Origin: Hofstenia miamia
Taxonomy: Eukaryota > Xenacoelomorpha > Acoela
NCBI GenBank assembly: GCA_004352715.1
Contig: SCFE01000118.1
Coordinates: 918,116 to 982,115, forward strand
Length of the DNA stretch: 64,000 nucleotides
Direction of reading: 5' to 3'
The notes beneath the pieces were generated by a model that saw nothing but the letters and a program-made list of their open reading frames with translations, was not told where the DNA came from and ran no database searches. The stretch's first letter is position 1. Every line of letters starts with the position of its first letter. This document shows positions 24,401-36,300 of this stretch, piece by piece. Position numbers and translations under genes: made by a program.

Positions 24401-27400
24401 TAACGATTGTAAATTAGAAGTTCATTGTAATGAGACGATTTGGTTTTTATAATAACATCGAATTAGTTTTGTGACGTAATATCGATCAGTCATTAGGAAA
24501 TGGGTTTCTTAAAGAGCATGGTACATTTTAAGAAGCCTTAATTAAATGGGATCCAATAGTCTAATTGGATTTCACGTGCTCGTTCAATTCTCTTAATTGA
24601 TTACTTTCGATTTTTAATGTCTGTCACTGGCTTTTGAGGGAAAATAATAATTTAAAAGCTATTTCAGTACTCAGATCCCATTTCGAATGACCTATTAAGC
24701 AAAATTTCTTGTTGTTGTTATGGAGTTATTAGCCTGCTCATTAGTGCGCTCTTCCTCCATGATTAATTGCTAGGGATGAGTCATTTTAATTAAATGCAAA
24801 AAACGCTGCACTCATTTGTTAGCTGTCGTGAAAAATTTATGAGACGGCAGTATATTTGTCATAAACTTCACTCGCAAATCCTCCAAATTGTCATTGGGGT
24901 GCTTTAAAAGCAGACATTTTGCATTTAACTAGAAATGTCTTACAAAATATTATAAACCTGCTTCACGTTTTACCTGAATAGTTTTGAACTATTTCGTTTT
25001 TCAATATTTTATTGTGGCTTAAGGCAGTGATGGTTATGTAAATAAATCCTATATGTATATGATCATGTATATGATTATAAAAATATAAATACATGTAAAC
25101 CTGAATCATATATCTATGAAAAATATAAAAGATGAGGTACAATATATGTATATATTACAGTAATATGGAATTGATGCTGTGTTTGGCTTTTGCGATGTGT
25201 TAATGTTTCGAAAGTAAACATTTTGTATCAATATTTTTTGAAGGCACCTAATACACATGTAGTCTGGAATAGAGTCTAATACGGAAAATATATCGTAATA
25301 ATATCGAAAATCATATAATTAGGTATTAAAGTGGAAACCATATATATGATTAATATAAACGAAATTATAGGTAATATAAATATAAATATAAATATGTACA
25401 ATCATTTATATGGTCATCACTGGCTTAAGGTTAAACACTGCTGTCAAATATTTGGCTCTGTTTGAAATATACCTACGTATCACTGAACTTTAATTTACTC
25501 ATTCAAATTATGGATTATTTAAGAAAAATTTATAAGTTTATTGATTTTTGCTTCGCCATAGGGGACATAATGTCTTTACTGCAACGGTGCTGTGCGGATC
25601 TGTTCTGGAGTGATTACATGGCGATAATTCCCACACTTACATCTGTGTGTTACTATATTTTAACAGCTAAATCCAGCTTTCTTTTAAAATTTTCTTTTTG
25701 TGACAGCCCGTTCTACCTCTACCCCAAGTCCTAACTTTGTTATAAACAAGAACTAGCAATTAAAAATGACACTTGGTCAAAGTTAGGGAAGTGTTCCAAA
25801 AAGGATACTCTAAACATTTGCGGGATTTAATGCTTTGGCTAGATTGTAATTAAGCACTTGTTTCCTTCAGAGTACAACACTGCGTGAAATACTCCTTTAA
25901 CAAAGTCCAAATTCCTTTGCATAATTTAATTCAAGAGGAAAGCAACATCTAATTCTCTAGTTAACGCTTTAGTTTTAGATTATCCCTTTTGGACCACTTC
26001 CCTTATTGTTTTAAGACCTTTAGCAAAGAAAATCGTCGTTAGAAACACCAGAGCTTTAGAATCAATTTCAGTATTTAGTGACCTAAACCAACTTCTACGT
26101 TTCTGAACTATCTATACTTATATTTTGGGAGTTTATATGATTTAATATAATATAGAAAAATTAAATTAACTAGAGGATTATCAAATGTCATTGTTAATTT
26201 GGCATACATCCTGTAAATCTTTAGAATGCTAACTTGTGAAATGTCATAAATTCTATATTTAAAGTAAATTTACCAGTGAAGGCAACTTTTATCCGAAGTT
26301 TAATACAAGGGGATTACATTTTTAATTACATTTCCATCCGCATTTTCATATTTTTGAATAATAAATGCCTCAAATGGTTTTCTTGCAGACAATTATGGTT
26401 GGGCTCTCCTGGGAGAAAATGATTTGTTTTACTATCCAGAAGTGTCCACTGGACTCATCTGGCAGTTATATCAATAAAATTACTGAATCACTGTTTCTTT
26501 CAGTTATCTGACATTTTGTTTGTATTATTTCATCGTCGTTTAGATTGAGTCGAAAACTAAATACTCATCACTTTTAACATGTATAGATTCAATTCATCTA
26601 TGTAAGTTAATCACTAGATCACATGTTGCCTTAATTTTGTCTTGGGTTACACGTATGTTGTATATCTTTTCCTACAAATGTAAAATACATTATGTATATG
26701 CGAATGCGAACTTACTTCCCTCGAAATCTATTGCTATTTGACTTTCTATTTAGCTTAGACAAACGTCTTTCTGTTTGCATGTGCAGCTGTATGTTTTCCC
26801 GATGAAATTCAATTTATCATACTCTAAAATTTTTTTGCACATTTGGCCACCTTATTCAAATTTTGTTTTGTGTGTAGCTTTTTTTGATTGGCTGATTCAT
26901 AGTTAACATTCGCCGCTCATTCTAGTTTTGAGTTTAAGAGCAATTTTTTGCCCCAACGCTTTTTCCTCGCATCGTTGAATATTAATTGGAATATTTAAAT
27001 ACATTATCACCAATTCTCCATATATTATCTCTAGCGGTTTATTTGTTTTATTCACTACAGATTCTACAGAGCATTCTCAGAAATGTTATTAAGTAGTATC
27101 TGGAATCTTGTGAGTTAACAATTTGAGAAATTGTTATAATTTCCTAAGTTCGTCATCTTGGCCTTAGACCAATGCATGTTCATCATTGATGATGACTTGA
27201 TAGAGGGTGTCCGTTAGGACATAGCCAGGAGTAAGCCCCAGACAGAGCAAGAAAGGACCAGCCAAATAATTTAGTTAATGCATATGTGACCCCACTGTAG
27301 GTTAGTCACTTTGATTGAACTCAAACGACACTTATAGGGGTAATTCTTACATAAAATATATTGCAATTTATCAGAATTGGGAATGTTAATTAGATTTTCA

Positions 27401-30114
27401 AGTGCATACAGCCCTTGGTATGACATGGTTATAACAAGGGTCTTGTCATAGGTTTCCTGCAAAATATATTGGAAGAGGGAAGTATTTAATTTTACTACGC
27501 CAAGCAAAGATAAATTGAACTTTGCAAAAATCTGTAAAAGATCTTCCTAACTTTAATATTAGTTTTTATATTTTCGAAATGTTTGCTTTTGTGATAATTT
27601 TATGGGCTTTTATTTGTTGAATATTTTTTAGTATTAAAAGAATTTTTCAATATCTCGTCCATATCTATGTCAACTAACAATTAATAAATAAGCAAACAAA
27701 ATTTATTGTAAAATGACAGGTCACCTATTGAATGTCTAGTCATTGAATGGATGCGTTTTGTTGTGAGCAGACATCAAACGTATAAAAGTTTCGCATTTAA
27801 TTCGATTCATTTACTACGCAGATAGTCTTTGTGACATGGCCACAGAGGACTGGCTTTGAAGTGGGGTAATCGATTACTCTGGAGTATAGCTTTGTCGAAA
27901 TTAGGGTGACGAGATAGAGGCACAAACCATTGTCATTGGATATTTTACCACTTCATGCATGAACGGAATCCTTTTTCAATTTTACGCACTGCGCAATCCT
28001 TCATTTCGCATTCACTTACAATTTTTACACATTGAAATGATTAACTGCATTTTAGTCATCCTTTATCAATTACACGCATTTTTACGCAACTAAGAATTTT
28101 ACCTGCAACTATGTGAGTTTCTTAACAGTTTCGTGACCCCAAAGTTTCCACTAATTTCTTAAAATATAAGATGGTTTCTTTAAAATAAGTCTTAAACGCT
28201 TGTAATGCATGAATTTTTAAATGTATCTAGAATCTGAAAACACCGCAGAATAAAGAAGGGTTTCCTCGTTCATTTAAGGTTTAAAATGCAACCGTCATTG
28301 GTGACCAGGGCTCCATGATCTTTGACTTTATGCGCGCATGGGCAGTATATCTGCAGAAGATATAGCTGAGCTAGTTGTTGCTCCCATGGGATTTACACCT
28401 AATTCTTTGAACATTTTAAACTTTCTTGAAATCATCGGTATTTCATTGAAACATTATTAATAATTTCAACTATTTCCGACTCAGTAATAATCTTAGCCCA
28501 CCCTTACATGGGAGCCCATTCCCCGATAGATTTGTCAGTATCTGAAGATTTCCGAAATTCTTAATAGAAAATTTATTTTTAATGTCACGATGGGAAGTTT
28601 AGAATTAAATAAAAAGTTGGGCATTTATATTGAAATCTAATAATAATAAACTATTGAATATTTTTCTAGTCCTATTGTGGAAGTGCACGTCAGTGATGAA
28701 ACAATTTTTCTCTGAACAAGTTATATTTTTCTATTTACTGTTTATTTTGTATAAATGTCCCGCTAGTACTGACCAGCCAATCCAGCAGTTCCTTGGAAAT
28801 CCGTTCCTTTTAAAATTGCATGCACTCATATCTAATATTTTCTACTGAATTCCATCAGCAATGAATTTGCTCATTATAATGGACTAATTGAAATTTTAAT
28901 ACTTTCGGTAGATAGCTGTATGTATTTGGTTGAACGAATCTGCTCGATCTTCGTTTCTGTAAGATTATGGGTCTTCGGAGGGGATTTGTTTATTAACTTG
29001 ATTGCTGAGTGTTGTCACATGTGCAGAGCAAGTATGCAAGCTTGGATGCCAAAGTAGGAAAATCTGAGAAATGTGTGCCCCTCTACCTACTTCTTCCTTT
29101 TCATAATGTACGATTCTAAGGCGGCTCCTTCATTAACTTGAAGAAATTTGTCTAAAAAACACTTGATTAAAATTTTCACTGATGTTTGTCTTTAAATAAA
29201 TTACCTTCAATTGAAATAGCGGCATGATATTTAACGAACGTTCAAACTTTCAATATTTTTCTATTTTCATTTTACATTTTCATAATTATCCCACTTTCAA
29301 TTACTGCGTTGTACCTAAATGAAAGGAGAGCAGCAGAAAACCAACAATGAAGTCTCTATTATTGACATCTGTCCAACAGGGGTCATTAAAACAGAATTTT
29401 AATTATCGATCACTAAATATTATTCCTCGTCCGCTGCATTTTCCTAATTTTGCTGAGTCATCGACTTCGTCAAAAGAATTGCACAAATTAGATTTGCATT
29501 TTGTCAAGTTGACATAAAATAATTTAATTAGATTTGTTTTTAATAACTTTCTTTCTCATATCTTTCCTAGCATTCCTTCATTTTTATACTTTCAATCTGC
29601 TGGCAACATCCAATTTTAAATTTCTTATTATCCATGTATATAAGTTTAAATTAATTGAAATGTACATTGCTTTGTCCATGCACACCAGAATTGTTCATTG
29701 TACAAAAATGATAGTTTTTATCAATTCGAAATATTCTAATGTGGAGGTTTCATGAGTAGAAAATTTCACTTATCTAGAGTAAGGCTTGAAATATTTGGTT
29801 TAATAGCTATGTCGCCTTTGTTTTTTTAGTGTTACTCAGCAAGTGCCTTAAAATTAAGAGCAAACATCAACAAGTGATCAATATTGAAAAAAGTGTTATT
29901 TTTAACATTTTGTTATATTTAAGCAGTTCAACTTGAAGACTGTATACACTAAAAAATGTACATTTTCACATAAGATGTTCAGTAAATGCCGGGTTAAAAA
30001 TTCTGTTAAAGCGCTTAAATGTTTAATGTTTCAAATGTACACTACTGTTCATATGTACAGAGTCTATTCCAAAATACTTGTTATAAATGTGCATACCTGC
30101 GTTTCAAACTGTTA
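21435..30114. other. DDR 22.5-kb intron, continued
   Basis: No confident gene. A short coding-like frame near 21600-21720 (reads VADALEKINHFFEEIQ) may be a transposon relic; I cannot name it. An ATAA-rich simple-repeat patch lies at about 25020-25400. The rest is AT-rich sequence with no structure I recognise. Confidence 0.4.
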
Positions 30115-30513
30115 GATTGGGTGCGTTCGCGCAACGCACCGGTTTTGCACTAAGTGTCAACTAGAGCATTCGCGCATCCACCGGTTTGCATTTTCAGTGC
30201 CCACTGAAACCCAACTGTAAACAGCGGAAAGGTTTGTTTACTTAACAATTAAATTTCGTGCACACTACGTTCGCGGTGGCAGCGGTAGTCAACCTAATTT
30301 ACTCTTAGCCAATCAAATGTTGGTTATTAACAAGCTCCTTTCTTATTCGCCTATTAATAAAGCCGATTTATCAAACTAAAAAATTTAAAAGTTTGTCTTT
30401 TTAGTTAAATACGTAATTTTTTACCTAAAGATTAGTATTTAGCATCTATATAGATTTTTTTTTGCATACAGCGCACAGTGTATGCATTTCAAAATTTTGT
30501 ATCAAGAGCGCAT

Positions 30514-30547
<34 letters not shown>

Positions 30548-31527
30548 GTACATAGGCAACAGGGCCATTCAACCAATATCACTTTAATCCAATTTATAAT
30601 AAATACTCCGATCTCTGGTAAATATAAGCCGGAACTGTACACTTTGGTAAGTGATTTACAATGCTACTCGAAGTTTGTATTAAAATTAATTAATTAGGTT
30701 CGGCTCGGCTAGCTACATAAAATCATTGAATGACGCTCGTTTTAGCTCAATATATTTTTTAAAAATATTGGCTTCCTATTATTTAATAAACATTTCTTAA
30801 ATAAAATTATAAGAATGGCATACTGAATGAAAAAATAAGAAGAATCTGCATAATCAAATTTACAAGCAGCACTATAAATTTGCTTTGTCTAAAATAGATT
30901 CGTTTTGGGCTCGTTGTATATCAAAGACTGTGCTCCAAGCTCGGCTCGTTGACAAGTCTGTTTGAGGAGTACAAAACAATGTTATTAACCAAAAAATACA
31001 GCAGCCAAACTCAAATCTATATGTTACTTTGAAAAAATATTGATAAATAGGTTTTATAAAATACAAATTTTACGAACATCTATATTACTGTACTATTAAA
31101 ATATCAGAAATATCAAAAATATCATAATATGTTAGATAAAAAGCAGATTGATATATTTATATTTCTAAAAATGTATTATTATACCAATCCCTCGTTAAAA
31201 TGGAAATTTTCTGTTTCCTTAGCTAATTATTCAAGGTTATGCAAATAGATGGGGTGTTATAAATTTACATATGTCAAATAATTCTTCAATTTTTGATTTT
31301 TTATAAAATTTAATTGATTTCAGCCAAACCCAACTAGAAAGCGAATTAGTTGGCATTTCGTGCACACTGATTTTGCAAACCGGTGGATTGCGCCAGTTGA
31401 CGCTGAGTGCAAAACCGGTGGATTGCGCGAATAGGTTGGTAAACAACGGAATGCTATCGCGAATACGTTGACAACTGAAAGCCAACTATTCAGTTGTGCC
31501 GGTTTGCGATCGCGAACGCACCCATTG
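30115..31527 (+). mobile_element. TIR element family, copy 1 (complete)
   Basis: The left end reads GATTGGGTGCGTTCGCG and the reverse complement of the right end reads CAATGGGTGCGTTCGCG. Inside each end lie repeats of CACCGGTTTTGCACT followed by GTCAACT (left near 30138; right, inverted, near 31380-31420), forming long structured subterminal regions. A TA tract (30512-30550) lies inside. No transposase frame is visible in 1.4 kb, so the copy is non-autonomous. Ends of the CAATG type are compatible with hAT, but I cannot fix the target duplication and leave the superfamily open. It sits at the 3' side of a LINE relic, apparently inserted into it. This copy also preserves the empty site of the piggyBac-type insertion seen in copy 3. 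Confidence 0.75.
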
Positions 31528-31531
31528 TTGT

Positions 31532-32262
31532 TAATGACCAGTTGAACACTGCATTTGATTGCATCTGATAATTCTATGCTTATGTTGTTGAATAGTATAC
31601 AGGCGCACCGATAGTGACTGATTACTAGAGCATCTATTAATGTCTTAGTTTTAATGATGTTTTTTATTTGGCGAATACTCTGGATACCTGCTACCATTTT
31701 ACCAACTCGCTTTTAACGAACAACTTGAAATTTAGATTTCTATCAATCTCAACACCTAGATACTTAATTTCAATTGACTGTTGAATTTCTGGCGTTTCAC
31801 TACCTGTATGCAAAGTAATATTTTTGGCAAGATCTCTGGATTCATTTGGAGAAAAAATTGTAAACTGCGTCTTTTGCTGATTCAAATTTAATTTATGTTG
31901 CTGAAGATATCGCTTAATGTTCATGAGATCTGATTTTAAATACTCTGTTGCTATGATCGGACTACTATGATTTACTATTATACATATATCGTCAGCATAT
32001 TGAATTATATTACAATTTTTTTACATATTTACAGATATCATTTATGAACACATTAAAAAGAATAGGCCTAAGTACTGAACTTAGAACTTAAGAAACTTTG
32101 CAGCAATTTTTTACTTAGCTTATTAAATCCATATCTATATAATTTCTGATTTAATATATTAAAATCTAGGCTGTCAAAAGCTTTGCTCAGATCGAGTAAA
32201 GCTACACTACTGTTAAGACCATTATTTAAGTTAAACCTTACACTCTCAGTTAGTTTTAGCAA
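31532..32262 (-). pseudogene. Non-LTR retrotransposon RT relic A
   Basis: On the minus strand the frames give, in order, LLDLSKAFDSLDFNIL (RT motif with the first catalytic Asp), GPILFNVFINDICKYV, a decayed DDICIIV (the second catalytic pair, normally F/Y-A-D-D), LQQHKLNLNQQKTQF, YLGVEIDRNLNFK, and a thumb/connection-like MVAGIQSIRQIKNIIKTKTL. This is the order found in LINE reverse transcriptases of the jockey/CR1 kind. Several frameshifts and stops break it, so it is dead. Its 3' side stops at the end of the TIR element (31527), and the frame may resume beyond that element, left of 30115. Confidence 0.85.
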
Positions 32263-32564
32263 GGCATAATACTTTGATTAAAAGCAATGTCAATAATTTG
32301 TAATTATTAAGTATTGCAAATGGCTAGATCCACAAGATTTATTACTATCAAGATATTTTACTGCTTATTTCAAATCGTAGAACTCAGAGCTTACATTTTT
32401 CACAAATTTCTTCTCTTTGCTAGTAGGATTTTCACGCTTAAAATTAAATTAGCATATTCTTTCAAAAGATTTGTTGAAAATGCTTGTTATCTTTTTTAGT
32501 CTTATATATCTTATTATCATACTTAATTTCTTCAATGTTCAATCATCATTATTTCAATTGATTC
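32263..32564. other. Spacer between two LINE relics
   Basis: AT-rich, probably decayed LINE sequence. I cannot place residues with confidence. Confidence 0.4.
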
Positions 32565-33750
32565 CTGCCAAGATGTTAATGTCATCAGCAAATTTAGTTT
32601 AGTAAACGTGAGGCATTGAGATTTGTAATTCATCATAGGAAATATTGAATAATGTTCGACTCAGAATCGTTCCTTGGGATTCACCTAAATTTATTGAGAT
32701 AATGCGAGACTTTATATCGTTATATACAACGTTTTGTTTGTGGTCTACTAAGAAATTGATGACCTGAAATGGGAGCGAGTTTCACAAGTTGTGAGGAACT
32801 CGGCTTATGGCAGACATGGTCAAAAGCTTTGCTAAGTCAAGGATACAATACGTACAATGTCATGATTGCTATTGGATAGTTCATGGCAAGTTTGAAGAAT
32901 TTTAAGTGTGACTTCTTCCATTCAGAATCCTGATTGGAACTAATTTGTTGACAGATTCGAATTTGGATACATACAATAGTCTTTCGAGGTGGTGATACTA
33001 TTAAAGTAACAGAAATAGGTCTTAACTTATCTAAAGAGATAGTGCGAGTAAATTGAGAATAGGCTAGTTTAGCAATACTGGGAAGTATTGATTTGCGAAT
33101 GTAGTTGTTGTAAATGTGAGAAAACATGTAAATTATTGCGGAATATCCAAGCAGGTAAATCATCATATCCTACTAAGGTGTTTTTGAGCTTTTTCTGCGA
33201 ATATTGGTAGTGTTAATAAATCAACTTGCAAAGTTACGATAGTAAATTGCGACGCCTCCTCCAGAATGTTTAGTAATTTTTCTCATGACGAATCAACTCA
33301 TAACCAGATAGCAATATGCATTATCATCAATATCATTTGAAAACCATTATTCAATTATACACATATCAATAGAATTCCAACTGAGATCAGTTGCTAAATA
33401 TAACTCTGAACCCGTTTGTTTCAACCATCTAGTATTCAAAAGAATGTTAAGAATTTTAATTTCTAGTCACCATTTCCAAGTGTTGTTAGACTGGAATTGT
33501 TGTAGTGCAAAATTGCGAATAAACAATGTTTCTTGAGAGATTCACTCTCATGTTGAAGTGCTTCAGGATTTAATTCCGTGGTAATAAAATAACGACCGCG
33601 ATAAGTTTTCATCTTCCATAAAGAAAGAAGTCTTCGTCATTCATCTAAAGGGTTGTCAACATTGAATACAAGTGGTCGATGTTTGTCTGGAATATATTTT
33701 CCTACACGATGCAAACTCTTTAAAGTAAAAGCAACATATTTATGATTTTG
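32565..33750 (-). pseudogene. Non-LTR retrotransposon relic B (ORF1-like, endonuclease, RT)
   Basis: Read on the minus strand from 33744 downwards: first HKYVAFTLKSLHRVGKYIPD and later LLSLWKMKTYRGRYF with TELNPEAL, a pattern seen in proteins associated with LINEs. Near 33290-33220 a frame gives HSGGGVAIYYR, the GGGVAIY motif of apurinic-type LINE endonucleases. Near 33090-32990 comes SLDKLRPISVTLIVS (RT fingers), near 32855 LSKAFDHV (catalytic Asp), near 32690 QGTILSRTLFN, and near 32600-32580 KFADDINIL (catalytic DD). The order is correct for one LINE, but stops and frameshifts abound. It is a different element from relic A, which has its own RT motifs. Confidence 0.8.
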
Positions 33751-33800
33751 TTTAATAATACTTTTATTTCACATTGTACTTCTTTATTATTAGAAGGATG

Positions 33801-34293
33801 TAGACTATTAAAATTTATTTAGATGACATTCCTGAACCGGGAAGAGCTATTCATCATTTGTCAGAAAGAGATCGGGAATGTTTTTCACACAGCAATGCCA
33901 ATGATATGGAAGAATTCGATTTTGTAGCAAGTAATCTTCAGTTTGACAAAGAAGCGACCTTCCGAAAATTTGAGCAAAATCTTCAAATTTCACACAGACA
34001 ATCTGAAATGCCTCATCACAATTCCGAAGAATTTCTCCATCATTATATTTATTCACTTCCAAAAAATATATTTTCCAATAACAGATTCCAATGTTGTAAG
34101 TAACTACTTGAAATTTCCAATACTACGCTTGTTTAGTAAATAAAAATTATTCTATCGGGAGTATTTCAAATGATGGATTTCAACAACTTTTAGCTGTGGG
34201 AGAAGATATGGGGCTAAGTTGTGAGCGGAGACATGAGATAGTTGGTAATCTAGTTTCTGCTCACATTATGGAAGTACTCTCGACAATGAACAG
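33801..34293 (+). CDS. Unrecognised exon-like ORF pair with a 41-bp intron
   Basis: An open frame (33801-34095) contains IYLDDIPEPGRAIHHLSERD and MEEFDFVASNLQFDKEATF. It ends at an excellent donor (GTT|GTAAGT) in phase 1. Forty-one bases later, after TTGTTTAG, a second frame (34137-34293) resumes in the matching phase and reads GFQQLLAVGEDMGLSCERRH and HEIVGNLVSAHIMEVLSTMN before another donor (CAG|GTAATT). I recognise no family. It may be part of a gene nested in the DDR intron, a captured gene fragment, or chance. No start codon, upstream exon or downstream continuation is established. The next 100 bp already belong to a transposon end. Confidence 0.3.
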
Positions 34294-34486
34294 GTAATTT
34301 TTACATGCTTTCCATTTTCCAATAGAAATTTTTTTGTATTTCCATTGATTCAACACTTCTTTAAATCAAGTTTTGTTACTATAACCCATTCAGTGCGTTC
34401 GCAATCACAAACGGGCACGTGGGAATAGTTGACTTTCACTTATCTACGTATTCGCATACTAGTTCATATTTACCTGTTTTTGGTAC

Positions 34487-34642
34487 CTTACGGAAAAAGT
34501 AATAGATGGATTGACCTCAAATTTTCACCAGAGGTGCGTCTCCACCCAAGGAGAAATCCATTAAATTTTGGTGCTGATCCGAGGGACACAAGCTGCGTGG
34601 CGGAGGTGTTCGCTCTTGGAGTGCTTTTCTAGTTACCAACTG
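34487..34642. mobile_element. About 155-bp insertion in copy 3
   Basis: Copy 1 lacks this block at the equivalent place, so it is an insertion. It is clearly less AT-rich than its surroundings and contains GGCGGAGGTGTTCGCTC followed by GAGTGCTTTTCTAGTTAC. It has open frames on both strands, which argues against real coding. From memory, similar GGCGGAGGT...GAGTGC..TTCTAG sequence occurs as a dispersed non-coding repeat elsewhere; I cannot verify that here. Boundaries are approximate. Confidence 0.45.
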
Positions 34643-35362
34643 GTTTTGCTAAAGCAGTTTTTGCGCAAATTCCAATTGATTAGCTTTATAGTTGGGTTTT
34701 GTTGAAATCAATTTATTCTTATAAAGAATCACAAATTGAGAAATTATCTATTGTTCTTACATTTGAAAATACCCACTCATCTTTTGTTCAAAACTCCCGG
34801 AAAAATGTATACTTGAAATTTTAATTTATATCTATTGCATACATTTCTTCCAAATTTTATATTTTTGGTTTTTCAATATTTAAATGACACATTGTATCAC
34901 ACTCATTCAATGTCTGTTGGAAATGTTGAATGTTATATTAAAAAAATGTTTTCTGCTTGTTATTTGTAAGACTGGGTGTCACTATTAGTTTTTTCTTTCC
35001 TTCCCAATTTCCAAGAATCGCTATTTTTGCCGACGTCAGAGGAAAAATGCTCACGTCATCACATGACATTTGAATATTGTGCCAGAAATGAAAGTGTCAC
35101 ATTATGGTTTCATTACATACCCATTTGCTCCGACGATAATAGGGGTGGCTACTTTTACTCATCTCCACATGAATAGGATTAAATAATTTGTAAATGCAAG
35201 AGAAAATTTCAGGGATGGATAACTCTATTTCTAGAAATATATCAATCTAGTGTGTACACCTTTTTCAAAATTTCTCTTTACACACTGGTACAAATATGTA
35301 TATATGTAAATGGCTTCATTTTCTGTTATTGATAATAGTCCAATGAACATCGAGCTTGTTAA

Positions 35363-35585
35363 CCCTTTGACTGCCACTGCCTATTTATGCAAACTGGTAT
35401 TAATATCAAACCTATATTTAGTGGTAATTGATAAAATCGTCTATTCGCAAATTCTGTGGTAACTTAAGGCTTTCGACAATGACTCTGTGCAAAGGGATTT
35501 TAGTATGTCCCTTAAACTAAATCGAATTTGCAGTCGAGATCAAAATGTTATTTTTCGCCTTTAGTTGCGTATGGCAGCCAAAGGG
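35363..35585. mobile_element. piggyBac-type MITE with TTAA duplication
   Basis: The left end CCCTTTGACTGCCA and the reverse complement of the right end CCCTTTGGCTGCCA differ at one base of 14. TTAA lies immediately outside both ends (35359-35362 and 35586-35589), the target duplication diagnostic of piggyBac. CCCTTTG-CTGCCA is a known style of piggyBac terminus. At 223 bp and without an ORF it is non-autonomous. It is nested in copy 3 of the TIR element. The same place in copy 1 (30324-30337, TTATTAACAAGCTC) has a single TTAA and is the unoccupied site. Confidence 0.9.
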
Positions 35586-35735
35586 TTAATAAGCAGCGTT
35601 AACTTCCATTGCCACCGCGATTGTAGTATGCACGGTTTTAACTGTTATGCAAACAAAACCTTCCGCTGTTTTCAGTTAGCTTTCAGTGTGCCCTGACAAT
35701 GTAATCCTGCGAATTCGTAATGCTCTACATCTTTT

Positions 35736-36223
35736 CACATTTTCAATTGATATTCCAAGGTTAACATTGAAATCCAGTTTTATAGTCAGAAATTTGTATT
35801 TGATATTCCTACTTCACTTATGTGACAAAGTGTTAATATATTTTCTGTTTGCGCATGGTAAACATTGTCTAAGATTTTGAGTGTTTTCGCTCGGGCAATG
35901 CATACTGAAGTAGAATGAAAACTAACGTATCATATAGACAAGACACAAAATTTAACAAAACGGCAACAATACAGTTAAGGATTGCATAGCTACAGGAAAA
36001 AGTTTCGAACAATTTGCCCTTTTTCTTATTCGCGCCGAATGCATGCTGGATATTGAATCCCCATACCTCCGAAACATCTTTATTTAATATTTTCTGGGTC
36101 TTCACTGATTTTTTGAATTTAATGTAACAACAACAGCAAATAGACTTTATTCACCTTTATGGCGGTTAAGACAAATAAAATTAAAAAATTCTAAAATTAT
36201 TCATAAGTGCAGTAAAATTATTT

Positions 36224-36226
<3 letters not shown>
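35736..36226. other. DDR intron between element copies
   Basis: Holds no recognised gene. A minus-strand frame at 35869-36105 has no recognisable motif. Confidence 0.4.

Positions 36227-36254
<28 letters not shown>
36227..36254. repeat. (AT)n microsatellite
   Basis: Pure AT tract about 45 bp before the gap. Confidence 0.95.
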
Positions 36255-36300
36255 TTCTGAAAAATAAAATTATAGAAATATTGAACATTAAATTTGAAGA

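Larger units (their letters stand above)
34391..35735 (-). mobile_element. TIR element family, copy 3 (inverted, diverged)
   Basis: CAGTGCGTTCGCAATCAC at 34391 and the next 90 bp align with the inverted right end of copy 1, including GTATTCGC. After an insertion, 34643-34770 again matches the copy-1 sequence (AGTTGGGTTTTGTTGAAATC). At the other edge 35590-35735 matches the inverted left part of copy 1 (CCACCGCGAT; TTCCGCTGTTTTCAGTTAG). The copy is much more diverged than copies 1 and 2, so it is older. It carries two extra insertions (34487-34642 and 35363-35585). The central part (about 34780-35340) does not align visibly with copy 1. It contains a short open frame, 35000-35176, that I cannot identify. 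Confidence 0.65.

Noticed and set aside
31237-31697. Minus-strand frames of 82 and 125 codons at the end of TIR element copy 1
   Set aside because: They run across the transposon terminus; the same frame recurs in copy 2 (38073-38375) only because the DNA is repeated. The useful part is the LINE relic beyond 31532.
34429-34632. Third exon of the unknown ORF pair (reads FSPEVRLHPRRNPLNFGADP)
   Set aside because: Phase fits, but the block is an insertion within a transposon copy, is open on the other strand too, and has no downstream exon in phase.
35869-36105. 78-codon minus-strand frame with a hydrophobic stretch
   Set aside because: No family signature and no splice or transcript support; one hydrophobic run is not enough.
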